DNA of 64,000 nucleotides. Source: Podocnemis expansa (lineage: Eukaryota; Chordata; Testudines; Podocnemididae). The position numbers and the translations under genes are program-made. The notes beneath the pieces were generated by a model, which saw nothing but the letters and a program-made list of their open reading frames with translations, made no database searches and was not told the origin of the DNA. The stretch covers positions 2,727,406 to 2,791,405 of the forward strand of contig ML681964.1 of NCBI GenBank assembly GCA_007922195.1, given 5' to 3'. Below are positions 46,710 to 58,372 of this stretch, one piece after another. Each line of letters opens with the position of its first letter. Position 1 is the first letter of the stretch.

Positions 46710-47080
46710 TCACACAATACAACAGGTGAATGAAGGTGACAAAAGAGGTGGAAGTGGACTGATATTGCAATAAAATGCACAGATTTTAACAGAAGAGCAG
46801 AGATTGTGCTTTTGCTGCACACTGGTCAATGCAACTTGGGCCAACAGATAACAAGAGGTTTGCTGCCGTAATAGTTGGAAGAAAGCTCTCTTTGCTTTTT
46901 GTCAAGGGAGTTCTAGATGGTGCAGAGTGGTGTTTTGAATCTCCCAGTTGAACATGGCCAGCATTCATCATGCAAAAGATCACTGCAAGTTGGGTTCAAA
47001 AAGCCAAGACAGGGAGGAAATATGTGGATTGTAGAAAACATCTCGCCATCCCCCAAATTTAGAAAAAAATTAGGATTGTT
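46710..47080. other. Unannotated DNA
   Basis: Nothing recognised. Confidence 0.4.
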
Positions 47081-47084
47081 TAAG

Positions 47085-47580
47085 ACAGTAAACTAGGACT
47101 CAGGGGCCCTGGATCAATTCCTAGCTCTTCCATAAATCTCCTGTGTAGTGCTGGGCAAGTCACACAGACCCCCAGTCCAGCAGAGCACTTAAGCAAGTGC
47201 ACACCTTTAAGAACTTCAGTAGTCATTTCACTGATGTCATGTATCATTTCTTATGCTACCAAAAATCAAATATGAAAATGAACCCCCTATGTCTGATCCA
47301 TCCTACCACTGTTATTAAGTCAATTGAACAACTTATGTACTTCAACATAAACCCATTATGAAGTGCCTTGCTAGACTGGATGTTTAATCTCACTGTGCTT
47401 TAGCTTCCCATCAGTTAAAAAATAAATAAAATATGGGGATTCCCATCTCCAACTTGTCATCTGTCTCGGCTGTTTAGACTATGAGCTCTCAGGGCAGGGA
47501 TAATCTGTTTGTACAGCACCTGGCAGAATGGGGGGCAATCTTGGTTAGGATCTTTAGATGCTTCTATAATATTCATAATT
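47085..47580 (+). mobile_element. MIR-type SINE split by a palindromic element
   Basis: The left part (47085-47168) has the MIR body: CTAGGACTCAGGGGCCCTGG, then TCCTAGCTCTTCC and GCTGGGCAAGTCAC. The right part (about 47380-47580) resumes with TTTAATCTCACTGTGCTTTA, then TTCCCATC, GGGCAGGGATAATCTG, TTTGTACAGCACCTGGCAGA and a TTAGATGCTTCTATAATATT-type end. The break falls between CAAGTCAC and TTAATCTC. Confidence 0.7.
47172..47379. mobile_element. Palindromic MITE inside the MIR
   Basis: The 19-bp ends CCAGTCCAGCAGAGCACTT and, reversed, CCAGTCTAGCAAGGCACTT match at 16 of 19. The order AGCACTTAAGCAAGTGCAC, then AGTAGTCATT, fits an old reptile and bird palindromic element known to me only by pattern. 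Length is 208 bp. Confidence 0.7.
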
Positions 47581-47584
47581 AGCA

Positions 47585-48190
47585 ACACATTATTCCCCAC
47601 TAAAAAGTCTGAAAAAGCCTTCATGAATTATTTTACATTTCCCAGTACTAATAATTATCTCTTTTCCTGGAAAGAGTGACTCATGTTCTCATTTTAGGTA
47701 AAGAAACTGAGCCGTGAGGCAAAGCAGGGCATTTGTTAACAAATAATGGCAGAATAGAGGAGATTTATGGATATTTCCACCCCTGACCCATTAAAAAAAA
47801 CATAATAGACAATACTGCAGCAATGTAGATCATAGCCTCTTAACCAAAAGGGAATTCTGTTATAAGAAGCAACATAAGCAACCCTTTTTTGAGCATTAAA
47901 GCTGACTGATTATCATGGCCTATGTTCAATATAGTTCAGATGGCTAGCAACAAGATTATGCATCCCTTAAATCTGCAGGAGAGGGTCTTAGCTGACTTTA
48001 AATAATTTATTGGCCATATCCTAGATCTCTGCACAATGGTGAATTGTGCACTACATGAGGCAGCATATTCCCTCAAATCCTGGGACCTGACTACACTGCC
48101 AAGGCTGCATGTCTGTCAATGGAAGATATACAAGCTATATTATGTAGCTTGCACATCTCCTGTTAACCACTGGTAGCTGCGTAGAACAAG
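47585..48190. other. Unannotated DNA
   Basis: Nothing recognised. Confidence 0.4.
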
Positions 48191-48195
48191 CCATA

Positions 48196-48669
48196 GACTA
48201 TGTCTACACTGCCACAGATATTGCAAAATAGTTATTTCAAAATAACTATTTTTGAATTTATTTTGAAATAATTATTTTGAAATAGCATTATTCCAAATGT
48301 ATTATTTCTAAATAGGAGACTACTGAAGAGACTCTATTTCAAAATAAGGTAGGAGTTCTTATTTCAAAATAGAAAGTCTTCACTAGACTTTCTATTTCAA
48401 AATAGTGAAAGGCAATGTGAAGTATAAGGGTATTATTTTGAAAAAAGTCAATTCCACAGCTTGGAACGGCTTTTTTCTGAAATAGCTATTTCAAAAGAAT
48501 CAATTTCAAAATAAATCCAGGTTTTAGTATTTTAGAATAGTGCTTCATTATTTCAAAATAACGAAGTGCTTATTTTTTAATAGCAAAATGCCTGCATGGA
48601 CAGGCTTAAAGATTTTTTTTTTAAATAAGCCTCCTCTTTTTTAAAAAAATTTGCAGTGTAGACATACCC
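48196..48669. mobile_element. Harbinger-type MITE with TATTTCAAAATA arrays, 474 bp
   Basis: The ends GACTATGTCTACACTGC and, reversed, GGGTATGTCTACACTGC are nearly identical. ATA flanks both sides (48193-48195, 48670-48672). The interior has many ATTTCAAAATA / TATTTTGAAATA words. These look like CpG-decayed forms of the TATTTCGAAATA words in the 21-kb Harbinger. Confidence 0.88.
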
Positions 48670-48672
48670 ATA

Positions 48673-50390
48673 GATTTTAAGACCAGTAGAGACTTTTATG
48701 GTCATCTACTGACCTCTTGCACAACGCAGAACACAGAACCTCATCCACTCTTGTAATAGATCCATAACCTCTGGATGAATTGCTGACGTTCTCAGATCAT
48801 AGTCTTAAAAAGGTACAGAGAAGTGGTTTAAAAAAGTTACAGAGAATTCACCATTTATACCTAAAAGTGACTTGTGTCCCATGCTGCAATGGAATGGTAA
48901 AAGCAAATGAAAAAACCCACACCCCAGTGTCTCTATCAATGAGGCCTAGGGAAAATTCTTTCCTGACTCCCAAATATGATGATAAACCTGTGTATATGAG
49001 CAAGACCCAAAAGTCAGATACCTGGGAAAACATTCTCTACAGTAACTCAGAGCCCATCCCATCATTGGCCATTGGATAGCTTTGCTATTAGCAGTTGCAG
49101 ACTGGCTATACTGCACTGTAGCCAGTCTCATTGGACCATCCCATCCGTGAACTTGCCAAATTCAGTCAGTTACTTACTGTTTGTTTTTGGGTTTTTTTGG
49201 GTCCCAATTGCTCAGAACTTTACTCCTCTGATGATTAGAAACCGTTGCCTAATTTCAGGGCTAAACTTGTTACTCAGTTTGTATCTATTGTTCTTGTGTC
49301 AACACTAGCACTTAATTTTCATAACTTCTCCCCCTTCTTAGTATTTATCCCTCTGATGTATTTATAGTGAGCAATCATATCTCACCTCAGACTTCTTTTG
49401 CTTAGGCTAAACAAGCCAAGCTCTTTGAAGGTCTTCAAATCATCCAGGTAGATCTCCTCCACATCTGTTTCCCTTTGAATTCTTCTTTCTTAAACATGGG
49501 AAATCAGAATTACACACAGTATTCCAGAAGAGGCATCATCATTGCCTTGTATAATGCTACTAATACTTCCCTTTCTCTACTAGAAATACCTTGCCTGATG
49601 CATCCTGAGACTACATTAAACTTCTTCATAGTCATGTCACATTGGGTGCTAAGTGTCATCTTGTGAGCAATTGGTATACCTCGGTCTTTCACCTACTCTC
49701 TCACTTCCAACTGATATTGCTCCAGATTATTGGGGGGGGGGGGGGAATCTTGTTAATTGTTATGTGCATGACCTTGCACTTTGAGCAATTAAATTTCATC
49801 ATGTTTATTGCTCTAGTTTGAAAGGTCATCCAGAACTTCTTGTTTGATAATCTGGTCCTCCTCCATATTGCAATAGTGCCCAACTTTATGTCATCAGCAA
49901 ATTTTATGAGCATACTCCCACTTTTTGTCCTTCAATAATTAATTTAAAACATGTCAAATAAAATAGGTCCCCAAACTGATCTAGTGAGGAACTCCATTAC
50001 TAACCTTCCTCCAGTCTGGCAGTTCACCTTCATTGTGACCGATTGTACTCTCCCCTTTAACAAGTTTCTTAGTCAGCTTTCAATGCGCACATTAATCCCC
50101 ATCCGCTCCAATTTAACTAATAAATCCCCATGTGGCATTATATTGAAATTCTTGCTAAAATACAGGTAGATTAGATCTATTGCATTTCCTATGTTTAAAA
50201 AAATAAGTTGTCTTCTCATAGATAGAGACCAGGTTAGTCTGGCATGATCAGCATGTTATAAAACCATGTTGTATTTTAGCTGAATTACCATTTACCTTTA
50301 TATCCTTAACTACTTTCTCACTCAAAATTTGTTCCAGAACCAGGCAAAGACACAGAATCACCAGTTTGCAGAAGAATACATTCTATCAGT
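48673..50390 (-). mobile_element. CR1/L3-like LINE 3' portion, minus strand
   Basis: The left edge (48673-48760) is the 3'UTR end of this CR1-type family (TTTTAAGACCAGTAGAGACT, then GTCATCTACTGACCTC, in plus orientation). The UTR is followed, moving right, by the RT relic. It starts within 4 bases of the MITE at 48196-48669. It is not the same subfamily as the 3.1-kb and 62-kb copies, whose ends have ATTCTATG units. Confidence 0.8.
49400..50300 (-). pseudogene. CR1/L3-like reverse transcriptase relic
   Basis: Minus-strand blocks are NAIDLIYLYFSKNFNIMPHG (about 50120-50185), LIKFADDIKLGTI (49913-49870), then SKCKVMHI (about 49775-49795), and QCDMTMKKFNVVSGCI, then LYKAMMMPLLEYCV (49692-49510). 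The catalytic FADD box is intact here, unlike the other two RT relics in the window that reach this region. A G run at 49732-49744 breaks the frame. Stops elsewhere show that it is inactive. Confidence 0.8.
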
Positions 50391-50394
50391 GCTA

Positions 50395-50728
50395 AAGTAG
50401 TTTAATCAACTTCTTATTGACTACAATAGACATTTCCACAGGGCTTCCATTCACATGCACCCCAAAAATGTCTGGAATTCCAGCCTACCTTGGATATGAT
50501 CAAAGCAAACATTTACAAACGGAACCTGCCATCTCAAAAGCCCATGGAACAGCATAAACAATGGACAAAAAATCAAAACTGGCTTTTTGAAGGAAGACTG
50601 AATCCATGTACAGAAGTCAAATGAACAGTGCACAGAGTGCTCAGAGGAGCAAAAGCCCCCCTCCGTGCCCAAGTGTCTAACACAAAGGCAGAGCCAACAT
50701 TCAGCGGATTTCTTTTTTCACTTTAAAT
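50395..50728. other. Unannotated DNA
   Basis: Nothing recognised. Confidence 0.4.
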
Positions 50729-50729
50729 T

Positions 50730-50845
50730 GTAAAGACACTTGGACACAGGTGTTTCACTTCTGTGTTTGTACAACACCCAGCACAATGGGGCCCCAATAT
50801 TGATTGGGTCTTTGAGTGTTTTCATACTATAAATGTATCCTACTG
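50730..50845 (+). mobile_element. MIR/L2-type 3' tail
   Basis: TGTGTTTGTACAACACCCAG, CACAATGGGGCCCCAATATT, then GATTGGGTCTTTGAGTG is the clearest copy of this reptile MIR/L2 tail in the window. Confidence 0.65.
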
Positions 50846-50849
50846 CTGT

Positions 50850-53090
50850 GCGAGTACAAATAGGAAAACAGCACAAACGCTAAACCCCACATTTGGTGAG
50901 TGTTGAAAGAAAAGCCTGTAAGGAAAGGAAATAGAAGGTGGTGGCTTGTTAGGCCTCCTGGAGACTCACCTGTTCAATTAAAGGGCAGTCAGCTTTGGAA
51001 GCTTGCTTGGAAGAAAAGCATGCTGTGTGGGAGGATGCACAGCCAGTCAAGAAAGTGAAGCACTGGTTCAATGATGCATTTCTCAGGGCTATTGTGGGTA
51101 TTTTAATTCCCTCTGCACTGAATAAGGCTGTAAAGAGCTCCACAAAAGTTATGAACGGGAAGAAGATAATTTGTTTACCAGCCTACTGTATCTGGGAATG
51201 TATTTCTCTCTGTCTGATAGGGAGCTGACTGAGATCTACATGCACCTTTATTTTTTCCTCAGACAAATGGCCCCTTTACTGCTCTTTGCTAACTGAATGA
51301 CTGACTGACTGTTCCTGGTATTAACCAATGAGCAGCATATGTTCCAGCCTCTATGCCCTGTCAGTACTGAAATTAGTGGTGGTCTGCTAGATGAATCTTT
51401 ATCTCATTCATGTCAGCATTAGTTGCTCATTCAGGAGCAACTAGGAGACAGCATAAACTCACAGCAGGGGTTTTCAGTGGAGTCCCCAGTTTCATTATCA
51501 GCTGCTGCATATAAAACCTGTAGTAGACAGAATTTGGCCTGTGTCGATGAAGATCTTATATAGAATAGCTGAGATGCCATTCTAGAACCACCATTAACTA
51601 AAATGTGTGCCCAACTAGTTGAATATTTTTGGGTTATTGTTAAAAATGTTCAAGACCAAATACCAAACATATTGTCTAAAGACAAAGCAGTACAATGTGA
51701 AAAGGAGACATACGTACACTCCGCCTGGGAAGAAACTTCTTGCAATGCGTTCATGTTACGTGGGAGGAGAGCTTCAGAGCTATGCATTGCAGCAAGTCAT
51801 ATTTATAACATACTTTTACAAGTTATAAAACTCTTTATATGTCAGTGAAATCCAATCCACCAGTTTTGTAACAGTTCCTTAACTCTGTAGTTTAATATGC
51901 ACTTCGCTTATCTCTGTTTTGGGTACTACATTCTCAATCAGTTGGGTGGAGAAGTACATTAGCCTGTGCTAGGGAAAACTGTTTATGTGTCTTGGCTTTT
52001 ACAGGCATCTTATTTTCTAAGACCAACACTGAGTCAGCTGTGCAACATGTTAGGGGATACTTGCCATGAGTGAGTGAGCATAATATATTCAGTTAACATA
52101 AGCTCCCAACATTTATGTATACTATAGCAATACCACGTGTGGAATACCTATAAAGGTGATGTACATTAGGCATAATGTTTATGTATTGGCTATCACCACC
52201 AGTAGAAAAGAAAAAGATTTTGCTTGGAAATCCCCTAGGCATGGAGTGCCAGTAAACCACAGAGTTTTCATTTGGCAATGCCTGTGGTATTAATAGTTCA
52301 ATGAAGTTCAGTGGACAACTTAAAAACATTCACTAGTTTTCATATGTTGGGCATCTTTTCTATGGCATTTATCCAGTAGAATACAGTAGTCCATAAATAT
52401 TGATAAAAACTAGTAAAATAATGTTTAATACATCGTATCTTCCAATGATCGAGTTCTCTTATAGAACAGCATCTAGAACCCCCCAGATGAGTGCTTTATG
52501 AGTAGAAGGGCCTAATATTTAAATACAAATATTTAAAAAGTTACAGAAGACTAACATTGGTTTAATTAGCTCTTATTTAAATTAATCTAGTTAACCTGAT
52601 ACAAACCCCAACTGTAAATGAACTTAAATGTTTAACCATCACTGCACTTTTATAACTGATCACCCCACATTAAACCAATTTAAGCAGTCATGCAGCTACA
52701 TTAAAGGTTTTTACCAGTTTAACTGAATTAATTTTAAACAGATGCAATTTTTTTTAATGCAGGCAAGCTGTTAGGAGTTTTGGATGGGATGGACAAAAGC
52801 ACTCAGGTAATGCAAGAGCTCAAGTCCCATTGAAAGCCTTGATGAATGAGTTTCAGTGGGATTTGTGTACCTACATCACCCAGTTGCTTTTGGATGTCTG
52901 CCTGTAAGAACAAGACAAACAGAAGGTGGATGGGAGTCATTAGCACAGCGAGATGATGTGATTTCAGTGTTACAGCACTACCAGAAGGAAAATCCAAGTC
53001 TCCTGGTTCCCCAGGCTATAGCTACTGGATTTTTCTGCTCCTCTGTTTAATTAGATGCACACTCTTTGGTTGAAGCTCCCCACCACCAGT
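50850..53090. other. Unannotated DNA
   Basis: No gene recognised. The 77-residue frame at 50995-51228 and the 81-residue frame at 51603-51848 have no known motif. Confidence 0.4.
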
Positions 53091-53097
53091 TCTCACT

Positions 53098-53488
53098 GGC
53101 TATGTTTACACTAGGAAAAGTTTGAATTTCTTAATCCAAACTAAACGCAAACTTGTTAGTTAAAATTAGGAAAGTGGACTAATTCAATTTAACATTAAGT
53201 TGAATTATTCCACTTTATTAATTCAAATTAATTGCCCTTAATTCAAATTTATTAAGTTCAAACTAAGAGTTAATCCGATTCTACACTGTCCTTAGTTCAA
53301 ACTAAGGATCGAACTAAGGGCTTAGTTCGAACTAAGTGGCAGGTCTAACTAAGTCAAACTAAGCTTTCATTAGCTCCGATTTAGGAACTCCTTAATTCAA
53401 ACTAATGAAAGCCTAGTGGAGTAAGGTACTAAGTTAGTTTGAATTAAGCCTCTTTAATTCAAACTAACTTGCAAGTGTAGACATAGCC
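53098..53488. mobile_element. Full-length Harbinger-type MITE (GAATTAA family)
   Basis: The ends GGCTATGTTTACACTAGG and, reversed, GGCTATGTCTACACTTGC enclose arrays of TTCAAACTAA, GTTTGAATTAA and CTTAGTTCGAACTAAG. The inner words are palindromic (for example about 53285-53340). The immediate flanks (ACT/AGT) are complementary rather than repeated, so the terminal repeat may extend 3 bases outward. It is the reference copy for the fragments at 38.1, 41.5 and perhaps 46.65 kb. Confidence 0.85.
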
Positions 53489-53491
53489 AGT

Positions 53492-54400
53492 GTGACCAGG
53501 AGCCTGTGGTACCTCAGTATAGGCATAATAGGAGACCCTGCCCCAGTTCCTGAGTCTGCTCCTCCACGAAGTGAAAGGGACCAAGAGCCCCAGAGAGCTC
53601 AAGACCTCTTGAAGGCACATTTCTGGCTCTTACATACTAGGAGATGGGGAAAGTCCAGAGATGCTCAACAACTCCTGGCCCCACTGAAAAAGCACCCACA
53701 ATGGGGAGAGAAAGCTACTAAAGAACTCCCTTGGCCTCACTGATAGAAATGTGGGGGGGGGGTGAGTAAAAGCAAGAGCGTGATTGAGGATGGAGAGTTG
53801 GTCAACAATGCTCCCAGAACCAGGATGGGAAGCAGCTATAGCTGGAAGAAGGGCCCACTGAACAACTTACTTCAGCCTCCTTGGGAGAAATTGTTGGTGG
53901 TGGGGATAATTTTTTTTCTAAGTCCACTTTTAGATGAGGTCCATTAGAAGGAAATTTGAGGATGTTATGTGTTGCTGCCACCTGTGCTGTACATGTTCTG
54001 TGAAAAAAAGGACTGCAGTCTTCAGGGCTGAAAACGATGAGCACGGAAGTCGCTATTTGATATATTTTAACAAGTTAAAAAATATTTAACATAAATCTTA
54101 GAAACAGAGCAAATGTTTTACTAGGTGGATAGATGGGAGTCTTTGAAGAAACAGTATTCAAAACCAGGCCGCAGCATGAGAGAACTTTTCTAGGGTGATT
54201 CCATTTTCTAATATATGGGTGATTTTTGCTTCCAACATTACAGAGAAACAGTCATCGTCCCTCTCATGAGATTGAAGTCTTAAATCCATTTGATGAAGAA
54301 TGGGGCAAAGGGGTTTATGCTGAAGTTCCTCCTCCCTGTCTGCATATCACACAATATTTCACACGGCATAATGCTGCAGGGTGCCTCTTTTGCAACATGT
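53492..54400. other. Unannotated DNA
   Basis: No supported gene. The frame at 53492-53743 lacks motifs and starts at the MITE border. Confidence 0.4.
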
Positions 54401-56921
54401 AACAAGAACACACAGCTGCCTGTTTATTTTCTTTTAATTTTTTTATTGAAAGCTTCATCAAAGAAAACAGAAGTTTAAACCTAACATCCACTGATCTACA
54501 GAAAAGCCCCATGAGAGGGAAAATGGCAGCTATTAGGATTGTGGTACAAATGGAAAACAAAAATTAATAAAAAGAAAGAAAACCATAGCAGTACAGTTCT
54601 TTCAGTGACAGTCTGAGATATCAGCACAATGATGCCCTTTTATGAGTTATAATTTAGTATCTCAAGAGGTCCTTTGGTTCATTAGTGTGGCTACAGCAAG
54701 GTCTGTAAAGAGTGTAAAGAACCTCTGTTTCATTTAGGTGAAACGTGTTTTCCTGATAGGATTTCCTCTTTCTTCAAAGCTGCTTTGACTTTTTATCTTA
54801 GATGGAAACATTTATTTATTTATTTTTAAACATGAAACAATTAAAAGTTTCTGTATGAATTCTGGATGGTTCCTGGTTTTAGGTTCTTCCTTAAAAAATG
54901 TGTGTGTGGGAGGCATATTCTACACATTTCCTGGGATACAGACTCTTTAGTAACACTTAGTTACATGGAACATCATGTTCTCCTCTCTAAGCTGCATTTT
55001 GGGACTCAAAGTCCACCAAATTTATAAATATGTCAGCCAACAGACAGAAACCAGCATTCAGAAAATATAATTAATGCTAAACAGATTTTTTTTTAAAACA
55101 ATCAGCTAAGCAAGGAGGAGGTGTTGATTACACCTCAGAATTTGACCCTACAAGGAAAAATGGGTTTGTGGACCTGTCAACAGCTACCATTTTGTCTTTC
55201 CTTACAAATTTTTATTAAAGTGGAAGGAATTCAAATGTCATTGGCATGGAATAAGAACAAGAACAACTGATGTAAACACAAGAGTTTTTCTCATCACTGG
55301 AAGTAAAAACAACCTTTTGTACAGCCTTTGTCATCTTTCTCTGTTTAACAAAGAACACATTCATATAAAAGGGAGATTACTGTCTCTTCATCATTCTCTG
55401 AGGCATGATGAAGAGTCTTACAGACGCATACAGCATTCCAGTCTATTTGGCTGATATGAATGAAGTCAAAGGCTGGTGCTTCTTCGGAGGGAGAAATAAC
55501 TTACTCCCTCACTGACTCACATTCCAGGTTTGCTGCTTGAGGATTCCAGTAATCCACTTTGTTGAGGAATAAAAAAAGACTGTTGCTGAGTCAACCCTTC
55601 TTCTCTTAATGTTTGTGCATGATTTGGTGTATGCATGTATTAGACATTAAAGGAATCACCACTACTGTTAGAAAAGAAATGCCATCAAACAGAAAAGATA
55701 GGTTCACTGGAATAGTCTGCATTTTTCCATTTTCTTTTGCATTTCCATCACACCATTAGTATTTTCTCAGTTCAAATGGGCTACCTCGAAGATCTCTAAA
55801 ATCCCTTACCCGAGGGCACTTCTTTTACATTAGGAGCAATTTCATGTTAAATAAAGTTCTGAAAAGAAATGTTGACTGTGTATGAGGCAGGCATAAGTAT
55901 CTTCTACTACCACATTTGGTCTCATCACTAAAAATGGATTGATTTGTTACTTTAAGCCCATTATCACTCTTTAGCATGACTCTTCCTATAGGTACAGTTC
56001 AGCAAGTCTCCTTAAATCTGCTTCACTCATGGCAACCTCAGGATTAAAATGAAGAGGCTGACCGATAAGCAACATCAAACTTAAAATTATGGACCAAGGC
56101 AGCTTGTTACATATTTAGTATTAATCTCATCCTTCAGTACCATCAACAACGTAATATAGATCAAAATACTATGACATATTAAAAATAAACTTTATTACAA
56201 TGCAGGCTTCCTCAAAGTTGTTAAATTTTGGTACATGTACATACATAAATAATACCCTTCATTTGATTTTTACTCATGTAAAAATCCATTTTAATGCTTA
56301 ATCCCATTGCAGAATCCCTCACTTTCCTGATCATCACTTGTCATCTTCTACAGTTGTGCACGCATCCACAGCAGAAGATAAATACAACATGATGAAATTG
56401 CTCTAAAATATGCCTCATTCTAGACTCCACTGGATTCCTCAACTCTCATATGAAGACAGTCTAAACCCCTTGGTAAACAGACCCATACAAGTATGCATCC
56501 TCTAGGGACATTTAAAGAATCCATTTCAGCAGAAGGGAAGATGAAACAAACAAAATTCTGGGCCTGACTCTCCCAAGTGAACAATGCTAAGAAAAATCAG
56601 CAATAGAAGAAGATAGGAAGAGGGTTCTTTAAGCATTTTAATTCACATGGGACAATGAGACTTTTCAGTGCCCTGATTTAGGCTCTGGATATGTCAGTAC
56701 CACCTCCTAATACAATATATTATACTGTATTCAATTCCATCATACCAATTATCTTTCAATTATCTGTGACAAGCTAGGTATTCAGAATTTCCCAGCATAT
56801 TTCTGACACCTCTGTTATTTTTATTTACTTATTTGAAAAGAAAAAAAGTCTGAACTGGACTATTTACAAGAGTTCAGGTGTGAGGGAAAGTACATATGCA
56901 GTTCAGCTTATGGATTTGATT

Positions 56922-57179
56922 TTATTTCCAGACACTTGGCTTAGGCACCATTGCCTTAGACTTCTGGAGTAGTTTCTGCAACCTTTCAGAAACTCTCCTG
57001 ATATTTAAGGCTAAATTGGCATGACATAGATACCAAATGCACAAATTCAGAACGTAAAATAAAAAACCACCACTATGAACCTTGTCAGCCAGAACATAAA
57101 GGAAATCAACTTCAGTTTCTTTGAAGCAACCAGGCATCTCTGCTATGATGATACCCAAGGGGTAGATAGGGTGCTGCAT
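56922..57179 (-). CDS. Hypothetical 85-residue open frame, doubtful
   Basis: I do not recognise the product. It opens with MQHPIYPLGIIIAEMPG, has a hydrophobic stretch FLFYVLNLCIWYL near residues 39-51, and a basic C-terminus with RRVSERLQKLLQKSK. The frame is open over 85 codons in AT-rich DNA, which can arise by chance. It has no splice partner. It lies inside the repeat-poor block, so if that block is a 3'UTR the frame is not translated. Confidence 0.12.
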   Translation of the reverse strand: MQHPIYPLGIIIAEMPGCFKETEVDFLYVLADKVHSGGFLFYVLNLCIWYLCHANLALNIRRVSERLQKLLQKSKAMVPKPSVWK

Positions 57180-58002
57180 TCAACAGATTTAATCTGTACT
57201 CTTTTTCTTCATTTTTGATTCTTACAAATAAGCATTTTCTGTATTTTAAAAACATTTTTTCTTTCCTGCTGATACAGAACTGTCTCTAACTCATGAGTGA
57301 TAAAGTACCAATTAATCAATATTGGGATCAATAAAATAAGATGATTAACTGGACTTATAGGATCCTTTTTCTTTCTCTTTTTTCTTTTTCTCCCCTCCCC
57401 CCGCCCCTTTTTGGTTTTTAAACAATATTATACATTGACGCATGGCAAAAAGTTAAACAATTCTAACACAGGATTACTTGAAACAATTTTAAGTGACAGG
57501 CATCACGATATCTCTTTGCCTGACAGGCTTAATAAAAAAACACTGAGATTGTTTTACTTTATTTGCTGAAAATAATAATAAAAAATGTTTCTGAATGTAT
57601 AAATAAAGCAGCAGAGTTCTGGATAGAAACAGGAAAGTACCTCAGCATATTCATCAGCCACATGGTAGCTACCTTGTAGCCTCATTGTTGATAGAAAATG
57701 AGACTTTTTGTATGTCATATTAGAATTTATACAGAAATAGAACAACATGTATTTATTTCATATTCAACTCAATTGTGCCTGGGGATCTCTATTAATATAA
57801 AAGAGTTTAGACAGAGAGTGTAAAAAGAAAGAAAAATAAGGCTAGCTTGATTTTTCCCATAACTTTTCCAAGGACAAAACCCAACTGCCATTTACAAAAG
57901 GAAAACAGCAATGAAGAAGCATTTGGAGCAGAAAGGAAAAAAGCTAGAAGTCTTTCTGTAAGATGGAAACGCTACTTCTTTCCTCCCTTCTCCCTTTAGC
58001 GT

Positions 58003-58093
58003 GGGCCTGATTTTCAAAAGTCCTGAATAAGCACAATTGCAGGTGGTGTCAACAGGAACTGCAAGTACGTTAGTCCTTCTGAAAATCAGGCCC
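58003..58093. repeat. Small palindromic element, 91 bp
   Basis: GGGCCTGATTTTCA and its exact reverse complement TGAAAATCAGGCCC form the ends. This matches a widespread short palindromic repeat of reptile and bird genomes, as I remember the pattern. Confidence 0.75.
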
Positions 58094-58325
58094 TACAACT
58101 TTTACAGTTAAGCAGATGAGATCCCATCCCTCTCTTTTACATGTTGCATTTTAGCAGCCATTACCTTGGGTAACCCATCCCATCCCACACCCAGTACATT
58201 AAAAAATAAGGTACTGATTTAGCAATTGTAAAAAAATACTTGATTTAAGAAAACCATTAAGGGAACCACAGATACTGTTTAGTTGGGGGTGACTGAATCT
58301 GGTAAGTCCAATACAAATATCCTTA

Positions 58326-58372
58326 TTTTTTTTCTTTTTCTTTTTTTCTTTCTTTCTTTTCTTTTTTTTTTA
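58326..58372. repeat. T-rich (TTTC) low-complexity tract
   Basis: The run is almost only T with regular C. It may be a simple repeat or an inverted poly(A) tail remnant. Confidence 0.85.

Noticed and set aside
53492..53743. 83-residue open frame beside a MITE
   Set aside because: It begins at the MITE border, has a low-complexity basic composition and no homology I can name.
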